Shown here: piece by piece, positions 26,227 through 35,179 of the stretch
Layout of the letters: each line of letters opens with the position of its first letter
Position numbering within the stretch: the first letter of the stretch is position 1
NCBI GenBank assembly: GCA_017161075.1
Contig: CP046174.1
Span: 2,542,001-2,606,000, forward strand
DNA from: Erysipelotrichaceae bacterium 66202529
Lineage (GTDB): Bacteria; Bacillota_I; Bacilli_A; Erysipelotrichales; Erysipelotrichaceae
DNA length: 64,000 nucleotides
Reading direction: 5' to 3'
Notes under the pieces: model-generated
Database searches by the model: none
What the model saw: the letters and a program-made list of their open reading frames with translations, nothing else
What the model was told of the DNA's origin: nothing
Translations under genes and position numbers: made by a program

Positions 26227-27982
26227 CTGTGTTATGCAGGATATTGTAAATATTTTGTGCTACTTTCTCAGGAACAACAGCACTGATGTCCGCAACAGTG
26301 GCCTCCTTCAGCCGTTTTAAGGACTTGAAATGCTTCCATATTTCCTTTTTACGAACCTCTCCGATTCCTTCCACCTCATCCAGAATGGACTTCGTCATGG
26401 CTTTTCCGCGCAGTCTGCGATGATAGCTGATTGCAAAACGGTGCACCTCATCCTGCATCTGTGTCAACAGAAAGAACAGGGAGCTGTCGCGCTTTACCGG
26501 AAGGATGTTTCCGTGAACATCCATCAGATTGCTGGTTCGATGATTATCATCCTTCACCAGACCGCACAGGGTTAGCGGGATATCCAATGCATCTATAATT
26601 TCCTTGGCCGCCTCAATCTGCAGATAGCCTCCATCGACTATGAGCAAATCCGGAAAGCGGCCGCCTTCCTTCAACAGCCGGAAATAGCGCCGGTAGATGA
26701 CCTCCTTCATGGAGTCAAGGTCACTGACATATTCTCCCAGACGGAAGGTGCGGTAATCCTTTTTACTCGGCTCCCCATCCCGGTAAACCACCATTCCGCT
26801 GACATTATGTGTTCCAGAAATATGCGAGTTGTCAAACAGCTCGATCCGGTGAATTTCCTTTTGTAATAGATTGCTTAGCTGCTGCATTCCCTCATAGCGC
26901 CGGCTTTCCTTACGCTCCACCAGCTCAAATTTCTGTTCATGGGCATTTTTCGCATTCGCAAGCACCATGTCCACCAGCTTCAGCTTATCTCCGCGCATGG
27001 GCTGCAGCAGCTTCGTATCCAGAATTTCCTCCAGATGTGTGATATCGTATTCCTTTGGTATGAGAATTTCCTGCGGCAGCGGATTGTTCGCATAATACTG
27101 AAGAATAAAGGATACAAACGCATCCTCTGCCTGCTCATACAACGGCTCAATGGACAGCGTACGCTCCAGCAGCTTGCCACCGCGCAGAAAAAAGCCCTGA
27201 ATGGAGATATAGCCCTTGTCAACATAATAGCCGAATACATCCCTGTCCTTACGATCCTTGAAGTCAATCTGCTGCTTGGATGTCACATGCTCGATTGCCT
27301 GGATCAGACTCAGCTTTTCCTGTGCTTTTTCAAAGGCCAGCTCTGCACTTGCCTGCTCCATTTCCTTGCGCAGCGAATCCAGCATATCTTTTACATCCCC
27401 GCGCATAAACTTCTGAATACCGCTGACCATTTCCGCATACACATGTTCGTCGATCTCCTGAATGCAGGGTGCCAGACACTGTCCCATATGATAATACAGG
27501 CATTCCTTTTTCTGCATCCGCCGGCATTTGCGCAGCGGATAGATCCGGTTTAACAGCTTGGCCGTTTCCCAGGCCGCTCCGGAGTCCGGGAACGGCCCGA
27601 AGTAATACGCCTTGCGATCCTTTGTATTGCGTACCACCTTCAGCACCGGTGCTGCTTCCTTGGTCAGCTTCAGATATGGATAGGATTTATCATCCATAAA
27701 CATGATATTGTAGGGAGGTGTATGCTTTTTAATCAGATTGATTTCCAGCAGCAGTGCCTCTTTCTCACTGGATGTCACGATATATTCAAAATCATCGATA
27801 TGACTGACAAGACGCGTCGTCTTGAAATCATGGGCGCCGACAAAGTACTGCCGTACACGCTGCTTTAGCTTTTTCGCCTTTCCGACATAAATGATATCGC
27901 CATCCTTATTTTTCATCAGATAGCAGCCAGGCAGGGCAGGAAGGATTTTCAGCTTATCCTCTATTTTTGCCATATTTGCCAT
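26204..27982 (-). CDS. uvrC: Excinuclease ABC subunit C
   Basis: 592 residues. It makes both incisions in UvrABC nucleotide-excision repair. GIY-YIG domain at the N-terminus (PGCYLMKNKDGDIIYVGKAKKLKQRVRQYF), UVR motif (~200-235), an RNase H-like endonuclease half (IELFDNSHISGTHNVSGMVVYRDGEPSKKDYR) and a C-terminal (HhH)2 domain (SILDEVEGIGEVRKKEIWKHF). Start and mutS2 stop overlap by one base (TAATG), so translation is coupled. Confidence 0.97.
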   Translation of the reverse strand: MANMAKIEDKLKILPALPGCYLMKNKDGDIIYVGKAKKLKQRVRQYFVGAHDFKTTRLVSHIDDFEYIVTSSEKEALLLEINLIKKHTPPYNIMFMDDKSYPYLKLTKEAAPVLKVVRNTKDRKAYYFGPFPDSGAAWETAKLLNRIYPLRKCRRMQKKECLYYHMGQCLAPCIQEIDEHVYAEMVSGIQKFMRGDVKDMLDSLRKEMEQASAELAFEKAQEKLSLIQAIEHVTSKQQIDFKDRKDRDVFGYYVDKGYISIQGFFLRGGKLLERTLSIEPLYEQAEDAFVSFILQYYANNPLPQEILIPKEYDITHLEEILDTKLLQPMRGDKLKLVDMVLANAKNAHEQKFELVERKESRRYEGMQQLSNLLQKEIHRIELFDNSHISGTHNVSGMVVYRDGEPSKKDYRTFRLGEYVSDLDSMKEVIYRRYFRLLKEGGRFPDLLIVDGGYLQIEAAKEIIDALDIPLTLCGLVKDDNHRTSNLMDVHGNILPVKRDSSLFFLLTQMQDEVHRFAISYHRRLRGKAMTKSILDEVEGIGEVRKKEIWKHFKSLKRLKEATVADISAVVPEKVAQNIYNILHNTDQKPEDA

Positions 27983-30321
27983 TATTTAGCGCTTCCCTTC
28001 TGCTTCAAAGCAACAACCGTCGCTCCAAGTCCGCCTTCTCCCTGGCCGCCCATGTGAAAGCTTTCCACCCGCGGGTTGCGCTTCAGGAAGTCATGGACAC
28101 CCTTGCGTAATGCACCGGTTCCCATACCGTGAATGATACGGACATTGTTTGCCTTTGCCAGCATGGCATTATCTAAATATTTATCAATGATCGGCAGTGC
28201 CTCTGCCACCCGCATACCGATAACATTGCATTCCATGGAGAAAGCACGCACAGAGGCTTTGGAATAGCCCTTTTTCTTTGTTTTCTGCACTTGACGGACA
28301 GCCGGTTCTATATCATGTATCGTAGTATTCATTTTCATACCGTTTGCCAGCACGCATACCTTTTCCTTGTTCATGGACACGATTTCCCCATAATAGCTCA
28401 GCTTGCTGATTTTTACATAATCGCCGACCTGATACGACGTTTTTTCACGCTCTGTATGCTCGCTCTGTCCGGCTTCATCCTCCAGCTGTGACAGCTTGTT
28501 CAGCTTCGCCTTGCGGTCGCTGATTTCATGCGGCTTGGCATCACTTTGCATCTGCTTCAGCTCCTCAATAATGTCCTGTGCTTCCTCTAAGGAGGCTTCG
28601 AGCTGCTTTCTGGCGTCCTCCTTCACGGTTTCCAGAATTTCCTTTCGACGGTTCTCCAGTTGCTTCTTTTCCCGTTCCAGATCCTCCTGCAGCTGTTTAA
28701 CATCCTGCAGCCGGACAGACAGCTTTTCTTTTAGCTCATGATTTTCCATCAGAGACTGCTCCAGCTTTTCCATCGCAATATCCGCCTTGCTACGATCTGC
28801 CTCCTTGCGGCTTTTCGCAAACTGAATGATGCTGTCCTTTAATCCATAGCGGCGGGCAATTTCAAATGCATTTGACTGTCCGCTGATTCCTTCAATATAT
28901 CTGTACGTCGGCTTCATCAGCTCCATATCAAATTCCACACTGGATAACAGGATATCCTCATTATCGGCACCGTAGGTTTTCAATGCAGAGTAATGGGTCG
29001 TGGCAATCACCATTGCACCGATTGCACGCAGATGATCGAGTACGGCAACTGCCAGCGGTTCTCCCTCCTTCGGGTCTGTCCCACTTCCCAGCTCATCCAG
29101 CAGTACCAGGGAGCGCGCAGATGCATGGTCGCATATATCTGCCAGCTTGGAAATATGGGAGGAAAAGGTGGATAGGGATTCCTGAATGGACTGATCATCA
29201 CCGATATCGACATACAGGGCATCAAACAGCGGTACGACTGCCTCTTCTGCACTCAGCGGCATACCGGACATCGTCAGGGCGACAAACAGACCAATGGTTT
29301 TTAAGGTAACCGTCTTTCCTCCGGTATTGCTTCCGGTTATGAGCAGGCTGTGATGCGGCTTGCGTATTTCATATGTATTTGCCACAACCCTTTGCGGATC
29401 GATCAACGGATGACGGGCTGCCTTCAGAAATAAATGATCATCCCGCGTGTTCAGCTCTGCGATACAGCCGTCCTGTGCCTTTGTCCACAGACCGCGGGCA
29501 AAGATGCTGTCCAGCAGAGCAAAGGTTTCCAGATTTCCAAGCAGCTCATGGCCGACTGCCTTTACCTGCTGACTCAGCTCAAATAAAATTCTCGTGATTT
29601 CCTCCTGCTCCTGGCTTTTCAGCGCCTGCAGACGGTTGTTGAGCACCAGCAGACTGCGCGGCTCCACATAGGCCGTTTGTCCGGAAGCACTCTCTCCATG
29701 TACAAAGCCGTCCACACTGTTTTTCTCACTGATTTTCACCAATACGCAGGTGCGCTCATTGCGTACGGTCGTAATCGTATCCATCAGCTTATTTGCATTC
29801 CGTGAGATAAACCGCTGTACCTCACTGCTGATGTCTCCGTTGCAGGACAGGATGGATTTCCGTATACTTTTCAGCTTGGCACTGGCATTATCCAGCACCT
29901 CACTGTTCATGGAAATGCAGTGTTCAACAGAAGCTGCCAGCTGCTGATGCTGGGCAAAGGAATCCGTCAGCTCCCGGATCAGCGGTGTTTCCAGATCACT
30001 CGCCTTCATATATTTGCGCATTTGCTCCACCGCACGGGTACTGTCCGCAATTTCGCGCAGCTCAGACGGTGTCAGCGTCATGTCCTTCATTGCCGCCTCA
30101 ATGCTGTCCTTCGTGTCATGAATACCGCCAAAGGGCATGTTTCCAAAGCGCACGACAAGAGCATAGGCCTCTTTTACGCGTGTCAGCTCCCGCTTTACCC
30201 AGAGGGCATCAAAGCGTGGCGTCATTTGTCGAATCAGCTGTTTTCCCAGGGAAAAGGAGGCATGCCTTGCGACCTGCTCCTTTACGAGATCCAGCTCTAA
30301 TGGTTCATACGTATCTTTCAT
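27982..30321 (-). CDS. mutS2: MutS2 with altered Smr domain
   Basis: 779 residues: core/clamp (~1-300), ABC ATPase with Walker A ITGSNTGGKTVTLK (~330), Walker B LVLLDELGSGTDPKEG (~405), a long coiled coil (~510-620) and a C-terminal Smr domain (~700-779). MutS2 acts in recombination control and collided-ribosome rescue. The Smr HGMGTGALR motif is kept, but the usual LDLRG at its start is replaced by CNVIG (~residue 706), a motif linked to nuclease activity. GAGGTAAGAAT precedes the start. Confidence 0.95.
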   Translation of the reverse strand: MKDTYEPLELDLVKEQVARHASFSLGKQLIRQMTPRFDALWVKRELTRVKEAYALVVRFGNMPFGGIHDTKDSIEAAMKDMTLTPSELREIADSTRAVEQMRKYMKASDLETPLIRELTDSFAQHQQLAASVEHCISMNSEVLDNASAKLKSIRKSILSCNGDISSEVQRFISRNANKLMDTITTVRNERTCVLVKISEKNSVDGFVHGESASGQTAYVEPRSLLVLNNRLQALKSQEQEEITRILFELSQQVKAVGHELLGNLETFALLDSIFARGLWTKAQDGCIAELNTRDDHLFLKAARHPLIDPQRVVANTYEIRKPHHSLLITGSNTGGKTVTLKTIGLFVALTMSGMPLSAEEAVVPLFDALYVDIGDDQSIQESLSTFSSHISKLADICDHASARSLVLLDELGSGTDPKEGEPLAVAVLDHLRAIGAMVIATTHYSALKTYGADNEDILLSSVEFDMELMKPTYRYIEGISGQSNAFEIARRYGLKDSIIQFAKSRKEADRSKADIAMEKLEQSLMENHELKEKLSVRLQDVKQLQEDLEREKKQLENRRKEILETVKEDARKQLEASLEEAQDIIEELKQMQSDAKPHEISDRKAKLNKLSQLEDEAGQSEHTEREKTSYQVGDYVKISKLSYYGEIVSMNKEKVCVLANGMKMNTTIHDIEPAVRQVQKTKKKGYSKASVRAFSMECNVIGMRVAEALPIIDKYLDNAMLAKANNVRIIHGMGTGALRKGVHDFLKRNPRVESFHMGGQGEGGLGATVVALKQKGSAK

Positions 30322-30331
30322 ATTCTTACCT

Positions 30332-30991
30332 CTATTGCAGCGCAGACAGCACGGTGTCCACGTCTTCCTTTTTCATATTTTGTTGCAGCAGCCAATCACG
30401 GACAGTCTCTTTTTCTGCTGTGCTGAGTGTCTGCTTTTCCTCCAGGGCAGAGGTTAGCTTGGACAGCTCCTGCAAAGGCTCCCTTGCATAAAACGTGATC
30501 GTTTTCAGCAATGGCTCACCATAGCGTAAAAGGGATGCCGATGCGATTTCATTTCCTGTTTTCCAGAAGGGCAGCTGACAAATCAATGCTGCCAGCACCA
30601 TGAGCAGAACAGCCTGCAAAGCGCCCAGTGCTGCCCCCAGCATACGGTTGATTCCGGATACGATTGGCACATGATTCGCCGCCTTTGTAAAAGGCTTCAA
30701 TATAAGAATTGCCAGCTGCAGCAAGACAAATAGAAGTACAAACAGCAGCAGATGATTCAGATGCTCATACAGCAGCCCCTCCAGCGGTGTATCCTGCATG
30801 GGAACGGCACTTTGCGGATACAGATGCAGGAAGCCGCCAAGGATTCCCGATGCCCACCATGCCAGAAAGCCGCATACGAAGAAACCAAGGATACTGAGCA
30901 GCTTCAGCAGAAAGCCATCACGGTATCCGCCAAGGATGCAGGCACATAACACACATACGATTACGATATTCACAATCAAAATTATGGACAC
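30332..30991 (-). CDS. CvpA-family membrane protein
   Basis: 219 residues from GTG 30991 (SIILIVNIVIVCVLCACILGGYRDGF), chosen because AGGTGG lies six bases upstream; ATG 31024 has no ribosome site. Four membrane helices and the CvpA-type G.xRGF-like segment (GGYRDGFLLKLLSILGF) are visible, with a helical C-terminal tail. It lies 10 bp before mutS2, the same neighbourhood as in Bacillus (yshB-mutS2). Function is not well defined; CvpA is linked to secretion or surface growth. Confidence 0.8.
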   Translation of the reverse strand: MSIILIVNIVIVCVLCACILGGYRDGFLLKLLSILGFFVCGFLAWWASGILGGFLHLYPQSAVPMQDTPLEGLLYEHLNHLLLFVLLFVLLQLAILILKPFTKAANHVPIVSGINRMLGAALGALQAVLLMVLAALICQLPFWKTGNEIASASLLRYGEPLLKTITFYAREPLQELSKLTSALEEKQTLSTAEKETVRDWLLQQNMKKEDVDTVLSALQ

Positions 30992-31093
30992 GATCAACCA
31001 CCTGCTTTCTTTCGTCCGTCTCATTATTTTACCATGAACACAGAAAAAAATGAATGGGAACACCCGATTTCTATATCCTGCTGTCACATTTTA

Positions 31094-31102
31094 TGCTAAA
31101 AT
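31094..31102 (+). promoter_or_regulatory. Extended -10 promoter of rnhC
   Basis: TGCTAAAAT, 25 bases upstream of the rnhC start; the -35 region is weak. Confidence 0.5.
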
Positions 31103-31127
31103 GGAAAAGTTATGAGGAGGAGATACC

Positions 31128-32027
31128 ATGGGTACATGTACAATACAGGCCAGTACGGCAAAAATGATGGAGCTGAAGCAGCGGCTGAAAAACGCCGAGA
31201 TACGTAAAACACCTCCCTATGCACTTTATCAGATCAAGACGAGCGACTGCGTGATTACCGCTTATGAATCTGGAAAGGTCGTCTTCCAGGGAAACGGGGC
31301 CGAGGAATGTGCCGCACTGCTTTCACCATCCGCAAAGCCGCAGGAAAAAAAGACGGCGGGCAGAAGCAGACCTGCCTACAGTAAGGAAATTTACCCGCAG
31401 GCCGGCAGTGATGAGGTGGGTACCGGTGATTATTTTGGCCCGGTTACCGTTTGTGCAACCTGTGTTACAGCACAGGATGTGGAATTTCTGAGAGAGCAGG
31501 GTATTCAGGATTCCAAGGCGATTGATGATGCCGCGATACGGCGCATGGCACCAAAGCTGATAGAACGGCTTCCTCATAGTCTGCTGATTCTGGATAATGC
31601 GACCTACAACCGCATCCATGGTGAGAATAATATGGTGGCAATCAAATCCCGCATGCATAATCAGGCATACGTGCATTTACGTAAAAAGCTGGGAGCACTC
31701 CCCGAGTTCTGCATCATAGACCAGTTTGTACAAAAAAGCTCCTACTACCGCTATTTGCAGAAGGAACGCGATGTCGTATATGACATACATTTTGAAACAA
31801 AGGCGGAGAATAAATATCTTTCCGTTGCAGCGGGCTCGATCATTGCTCGCTATGCATTTCTGAAATCCTTCGATGCCATGTGTGAGCGATATGATTTCAC
31901 CTTTTTAAAGGGTGCCGGAAGCAAGGTGGATGCAAACATCCGTGACTTTGTGGCAATTCATGGAAAAGAAGCGCTGTTTCAGGTAGCCAAGCTGCATTTT
32001 GCCAATACAAAAAAGGCCCTTGGTTGA
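31128..32027 (+). CDS. rnhC: Ribonuclease HIII
   Basis: 299 residues behind GAGGAGATACC. It has an N-terminal TBP-like substrate-binding domain (~1-75) and a type 2 RNase H catalytic domain with AGSDEVGTGDYFGPV (~91, the Asp-Glu pair), FCIIDQF (~190) and AAGSIIARYAF. The DE pair and N-terminal domain separate it from RNase HII. It removes RNA from RNA-DNA hybrids. It is divergent from cvpA-mutS2-uvrC, as in many Firmicutes. Confidence 0.95.
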   Translation: MGTCTIQASTAKMMELKQRLKNAEIRKTPPYALYQIKTSDCVITAYESGKVVFQGNGAEECAALLSPSAKPQEKKTAGRSRPAYSKEIYPQAGSDEVGTGDYFGPVTVCATCVTAQDVEFLREQGIQDSKAIDDAAIRRMAPKLIERLPHSLLILDNATYNRIHGENNMVAIKSRMHNQAYVHLRKKLGALPEFCIIDQFVQKSSYYRYLQKERDVVYDIHFETKAENKYLSVAAGSIIARYAFLKSFDAMCERYDFTFLKGAGSKVDANIRDFVAIHGKEALFQVAKLHFANTKKALG

Positions 32028-32086
32028 AATAGCTTAACAATTTTGTATTCTACAATATGAACTCAACCTCTGAAATAAGAGGTAGA

Positions 32087-32128
32087 AAAGCCTTATCCAT
32101 AAGGCACACAAGCAGAAGGATAGGCTTT
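32087..32128 (+). terminator. Imperfect hairpin after rnhC
   Basis: AAAGCCT-ATCC/GGATAGGCTTT stem with one bulge and an inner CTTAT/ATAAG hairpin, 60 bases past the stop; no strong T-run. Confidence 0.45.
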
Positions 32129-32196
32129 GCATTCTTTAAAATTCATGCTGCTTCATTCATTTTCAGAATTATATTTTTTTGTAAATAGCCACAAAC

Positions 32197-32230
32197 AAAA
32201 ACGTCTATTGACTTTAAAATAGACGTTTTT
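32197..32230. terminator. Bidirectional terminator between rnhC and the unknown pair
   Basis: AAAAACGTCTATT/AATAGACGTTTTT stem with a short loop, serving convergent genes from both sides. Confidence 0.9.
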
Positions 32231-32264
32231 CATTATTCTAATACCTCTATCTAATCTGCCATCA

Positions 32265-32660
32265 TCATAAAAGATCCTCAATACTATGAATGGTATCGAC
32301 TCCTTTTTTTCGCATAGCTTGCTGAATGGAAATGGATAATTCGATCATTGCTTGAAATTCACTAAAAGTGCAATAAGCTATACTGCGAGCAAGAGCTTTC
32401 ATAAGCCAATCATAGCATACGTATTTATTCCCCTGAAGATCAGCTACTTTTTCTGCTATCATTTTATACAAAGGACTTTGTCTTGATAGGAGTTGTTCAA
32501 CAACTGTTCGACTGTTAAGATACTTTAAGTTATCACTTACCGAAAGATTCTTCCAATCAATACAAGACGTTGTTGAGTAATCTGTAAAATCCTCCCATGC
32601 TATTGTTTCCGGATGTTTGGCAATCAGCTGTAAAGCTTTTCTTCCTTCTTGTAGGTTCAT
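32265..32660 (-). CDS. Unknown protein, second gene of an AT-rich pair
   Basis: 131 residues (MNLQEGRKALQLIAKHPETI). Soluble and mostly helical by composition, with no membrane segment and no motif that I know. GGAGGAAGGGG, inside the end of the upstream gene, serves as ribosome site; one base separates the two genes. The region is more AT-rich than the uvrC-mutS2 block, which may point to transfer. Confidence 0.75.
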   Translation of the reverse strand: MNLQEGRKALQLIAKHPETIAWEDFTDYSTTSCIDWKNLSVSDNLKYLNSRTVVEQLLSRQSPLYKMIAEKVADLQGNKYVCYDWLMKALARSIAYCTFSEFQAMIELSISIQQAMRKKGVDTIHSIEDLL

Positions 32661-32661
32661 A

Positions 32662-33174
32662 TTACCCCTTCCTCCATTCTACTAAGATTCTTTTTATCTC
32701 AGCCAATGCTTCTGAATCCTTATCTTGAAGCATTATTTCTACTAAGCATGCGGCCATCGAAGGTAGAGACATGGTGTCTTCCTCTAGTTGCTTTTCTGAA
32801 CTAATCATCAACTTTTCGCGTTTAAGGCTCTGCAGATAGTTTGTCTGAAGAAGCAACACCATATACTGAGCTTGAAGTACTTTCAGACCATGCTTTTTTA
32901 AATCCATCAGCATTTTTTTTCTAATCTTATTTAATTTTTCTTCCACAGTATCACTATATTTTGCCTGCAAGTTGGTAAATACTGGTACTTTTTCAACTCT
33001 TTTCAATTTAGAAAGCAAAACTTGTATTTCTCTCCAATCCCCTACATTCTCAGCTGCATTTACTTCTCTTTCAAAAACAGCTGCTCTTGACATATCCTGA
33101 GATGGATCTTCCTTTTTGATTAGATATTCCAAGGTTGCATGTTTCCAATTACTTTTTATGTTTAATAAATGCAT
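32662..33174 (-). CDS. Unknown helical protein, first gene of an AT-rich pair
   Basis: 170 residues (MHLLNIKSNWKHATLEYLIKKED). Strongly helical and charged, with Lys/Glu-rich and Leu-rich stretches (EEKLNKIRKKMLMDLKKHGLKVLQAQY), no signal peptide and no recognised domain. GAGGAGGACCGAT precedes the start, and a near-consensus SigA promoter lies ~50 bases upstream. Together with 32265-32660 it forms a self-contained two-gene transcript closed by a terminator. Confidence 0.75.
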   Translation of the reverse strand: MHLLNIKSNWKHATLEYLIKKEDPSQDMSRAAVFEREVNAAENVGDWREIQVLLSKLKRVEKVPVFTNLQAKYSDTVEEKLNKIRKKMLMDLKKHGLKVLQAQYMVLLLQTNYLQSLKREKLMISSEKQLEEDTMSLPSMAACLVEIMLQDKDSEALAEIKRILVEWRKG

Positions 33175-33222
33175 ATCGGTCCTCCTCTGTTTTTATATTA
33201 ACGGTATTATCCCAATACTCAA

Positions 33223-33251
33223 TTTATATCACATTTAAAATTATAAATCAA
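33223..33251 (-). promoter_or_regulatory. SigA promoter of the unknown gene pair
   Basis: TTGATT, 17-base spacer, TATAAA on the minus strand, about 50 bases upstream of the first gene. Confidence 0.75.
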
Positions 33252-33397
33252 TAGGTTTTCAACCTTCCTCTTGCATTTCGCTCAGTTTTCTTAAACAATC
33301 TGATGATTAAGACGCATTCAATTTGATTTTTTGCTTGTGATTACGCCTCCTGGCCTTCTTCCTCTCAGGTGTACTATATATGCCCTTCACACTTAAA

Positions 33398-33419
33398 AAG
33401 CTGCCATTTCTGACAGCTT
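33398..33419 (-). terminator. Terminator of lspA-rluD-rhomboid-comEB
   Basis: AAGCTGTC/GGCAGCTT stem with a 6-base loop, then TTTAAG on the minus strand, eight bases after the comEB stop. Confidence 0.82.
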
Positions 33420-33426
33420 CAATTTC

Positions 33427-33921
33427 TCATATAACAGTAGGATTCACCTTTCTGGTAACCTCCAGCTCAATCGCATACGGCAGCTGTACCAGCTCCACTC
33501 CGGCACTGCGCAGCATCCGCTTGCTGGCAATCGTTCCCTCCGTGTGTCCGTATTTATCTGACTCATATACGATCCGGCTGATGCCGCTTTGAATAATCGC
33601 CTTGGCACACTCATTGCAGGGAAACAGGGATACATAAATGCTGCAGCCCTTCAGATCATGCTTACTGTTCAAAATCGCATTCAGCTCTGCATGTACCACG
33701 TACGGATATTTGGTATTTCCAAATTCCCCTTCCCGATCCCATGGAAATTCGTCATCGCTGCAGCCGTTTGGAAAGCCGTTATAGCCGATGCTGACGACGC
33801 GGTGTTCATCACTAACGATGACCGCTCCCACCTGTGTGGAAGGATCCTTGCTGCGTTTTGCGCTCAGATGCGCCAATCCCATGAAATACTCATCCCATGT
33901 CAATACATCTTCCCGTTTCAT
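33427..33921 (-). CDS. comEB: ComEB-like dCMP deaminase
   Basis: 164 residues. Zinc-dependent deaminase motifs HAELNAIL (~87) and PCNECAKAI (~112) mark the dCMP deaminase family, which supplies dUMP for thymidylate. [29 protein letters not shown] is typical of the N-terminus. AGGAGGTATGTAA, inside the end of the rhomboid gene, is the ribosome site. Despite the comEB name, no comEA or comEC is adjacent, so no competence role is implied. Confidence 0.93.
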   Translation of the reverse strand: MKREDVLTWDEYFMGLAHLSAKRSKDPSTQVGAVIVSDEHRVVSIGYNGFPNGCSDDEFPWDREGEFGNTKYPYVVHAELNAILNSKHDLKGCSIYVSLFPCNECAKAIIQSGISRIVYESDKYGHTEGTIASKRMLRSAGVELVQLPYAIELEVTRKVNPTVI

Positions 33922-35175
33922 TTACATACCTCCTGTTTTTTCATATTGTCTGCTAAAATGCTCCTGCAGATAGTCTGCATAGGCATTCAGTGGTGTATGC
34001 CGGTAAATACGAATCAGTGCAGCATCCACATGCCGATCAACCGGTGTTACAGTATCCACTGCCACGCCGTAGACAAGCATGCTTACCGCATACAAAGCCA
34101 GTGCCATTTTCGCATGATGCCTCATGAGGGAATCATTCTGCTTACCATAGATCCATAAGCCAAACAGAATCCCGCACAGGATTCCTGCTAGATCAGCCAC
34201 AAAGGATACCGACGGTACCAGTGCCAGCAACAGCAGAATGACCATGCAGTTATACAACGGAATCCGCAGCAGCGGATGACGCAGTGTATGTGAGAGCAGT
34301 TGGCTGGTCAAAAAGGCAGCGGCAACACCGAATATGCCGGCACTCATTCCAGTCGCAATGGCATTGGGTGCGGCAATCAGCTGAGCCATATTCCCCAATA
34401 TTACGGAGGCTAGAAAGACAGCCGTATACCAGCCTCTGCCTAAACGATGCTCACACAGCTTTCCTGTCGCATAAAGAGCATACATGCTGATGACAAACGG
34501 TATCACACCGTTCTGTACAAAGCCGCCGCTGAGTAACCGCCAGTATTCATGTGCCGCAACAATATTCATTTTATAAAATCCACCAACTGCTACAACAGCA
34601 CTATCCATATTACCACCAGTATAGGCCAGTATATACTCCAGTACGAGAACTATCGTACAGACAGCCATAATAGCAAGTGTCACCCGCGGTATACTTTTCT
34701 TCCGCACTTTTTTAATAAAATCCTGCTGCTGCTTCAATTCTGCTTCCTCAACCTGGGCGAGCAGTGTGCTTGTTTCCTTATCCGGATCACTGACCAGGTG
34801 TACAACCTGATCGATACCGCGAAACACACGGATGAGCTGAGGCTCACTGATCTTTTGTGGTGCAATGCAGATTTGTGTCAGAAAGGCATTGTGTACCGGA
34901 CTGGACCCCGGATTTGTATTCAGAATCAGCATCGGCCCCTCTCTGTGCATCAAATTGAGAATTACGCGATGAACATTGCGCACATAGTCCGTATCCGCAA
35001 AGGTTCCCGCATTGCCGCTGGATGAAATCCGGATCACCGGATAGGCCGAATTCTGTTCGTTCATGAGCCATAGATCATCCTTATGCTGCTGAACACGGAC
35101 AACTCGGTACTGCTGCTGGACTACCAGATAATGCAGCAGCTGATAGGCATACAAATCATATTCGCTGACCTGCAT
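33922..35175 (-). CDS. Rhomboid-fold protein (GluP-like) lacking catalytic His
   Basis: 417 residues from ATG 35175 (MQVSEYDLYAYQLLHYL) behind GAGGTGACTGG. A cytosolic N-terminal domain (~1-165) precedes about seven membrane helices and a short C-terminal tail, the layout of Bacillus GluP/YqgP. The serine motif is present (ATGMSAGIFGV). The paired His motif usually reads AHLGG but is VADLAG here, so His is Asp. The first-loop motif H...H..N is also lost (FVQNGVIPFVIS). Proteolysis is therefore doubtful; an iRhom-like binding or quality-control role is inferred. Confidence 0.85.
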   Translation of the reverse strand: MQVSEYDLYAYQLLHYLVVQQQYRVVRVQQHKDDLWLMNEQNSAYPVIRISSSGNAGTFADTDYVRNVHRVILNLMHREGPMLILNTNPGSSPVHNAFLTQICIAPQKISEPQLIRVFRGIDQVVHLVSDPDKETSTLLAQVEEAELKQQQDFIKKVRKKSIPRVTLAIMAVCTIVLVLEYILAYTGGNMDSAVVAVGGFYKMNIVAAHEYWRLLSGGFVQNGVIPFVISMYALYATGKLCEHRLGRGWYTAVFLASVILGNMAQLIAAPNAIATGMSAGIFGVAAAFLTSQLLSHTLRHPLLRIPLYNCMVILLLLALVPSVSFVADLAGILCGILFGLWIYGKQNDSLMRHHAKMALALYAVSMLVYGVAVDTVTPVDRHVDAALIRIYRHTPLNAYADYLQEHFSRQYEKTGGM

Positions 35176-35179
35176 CCAG

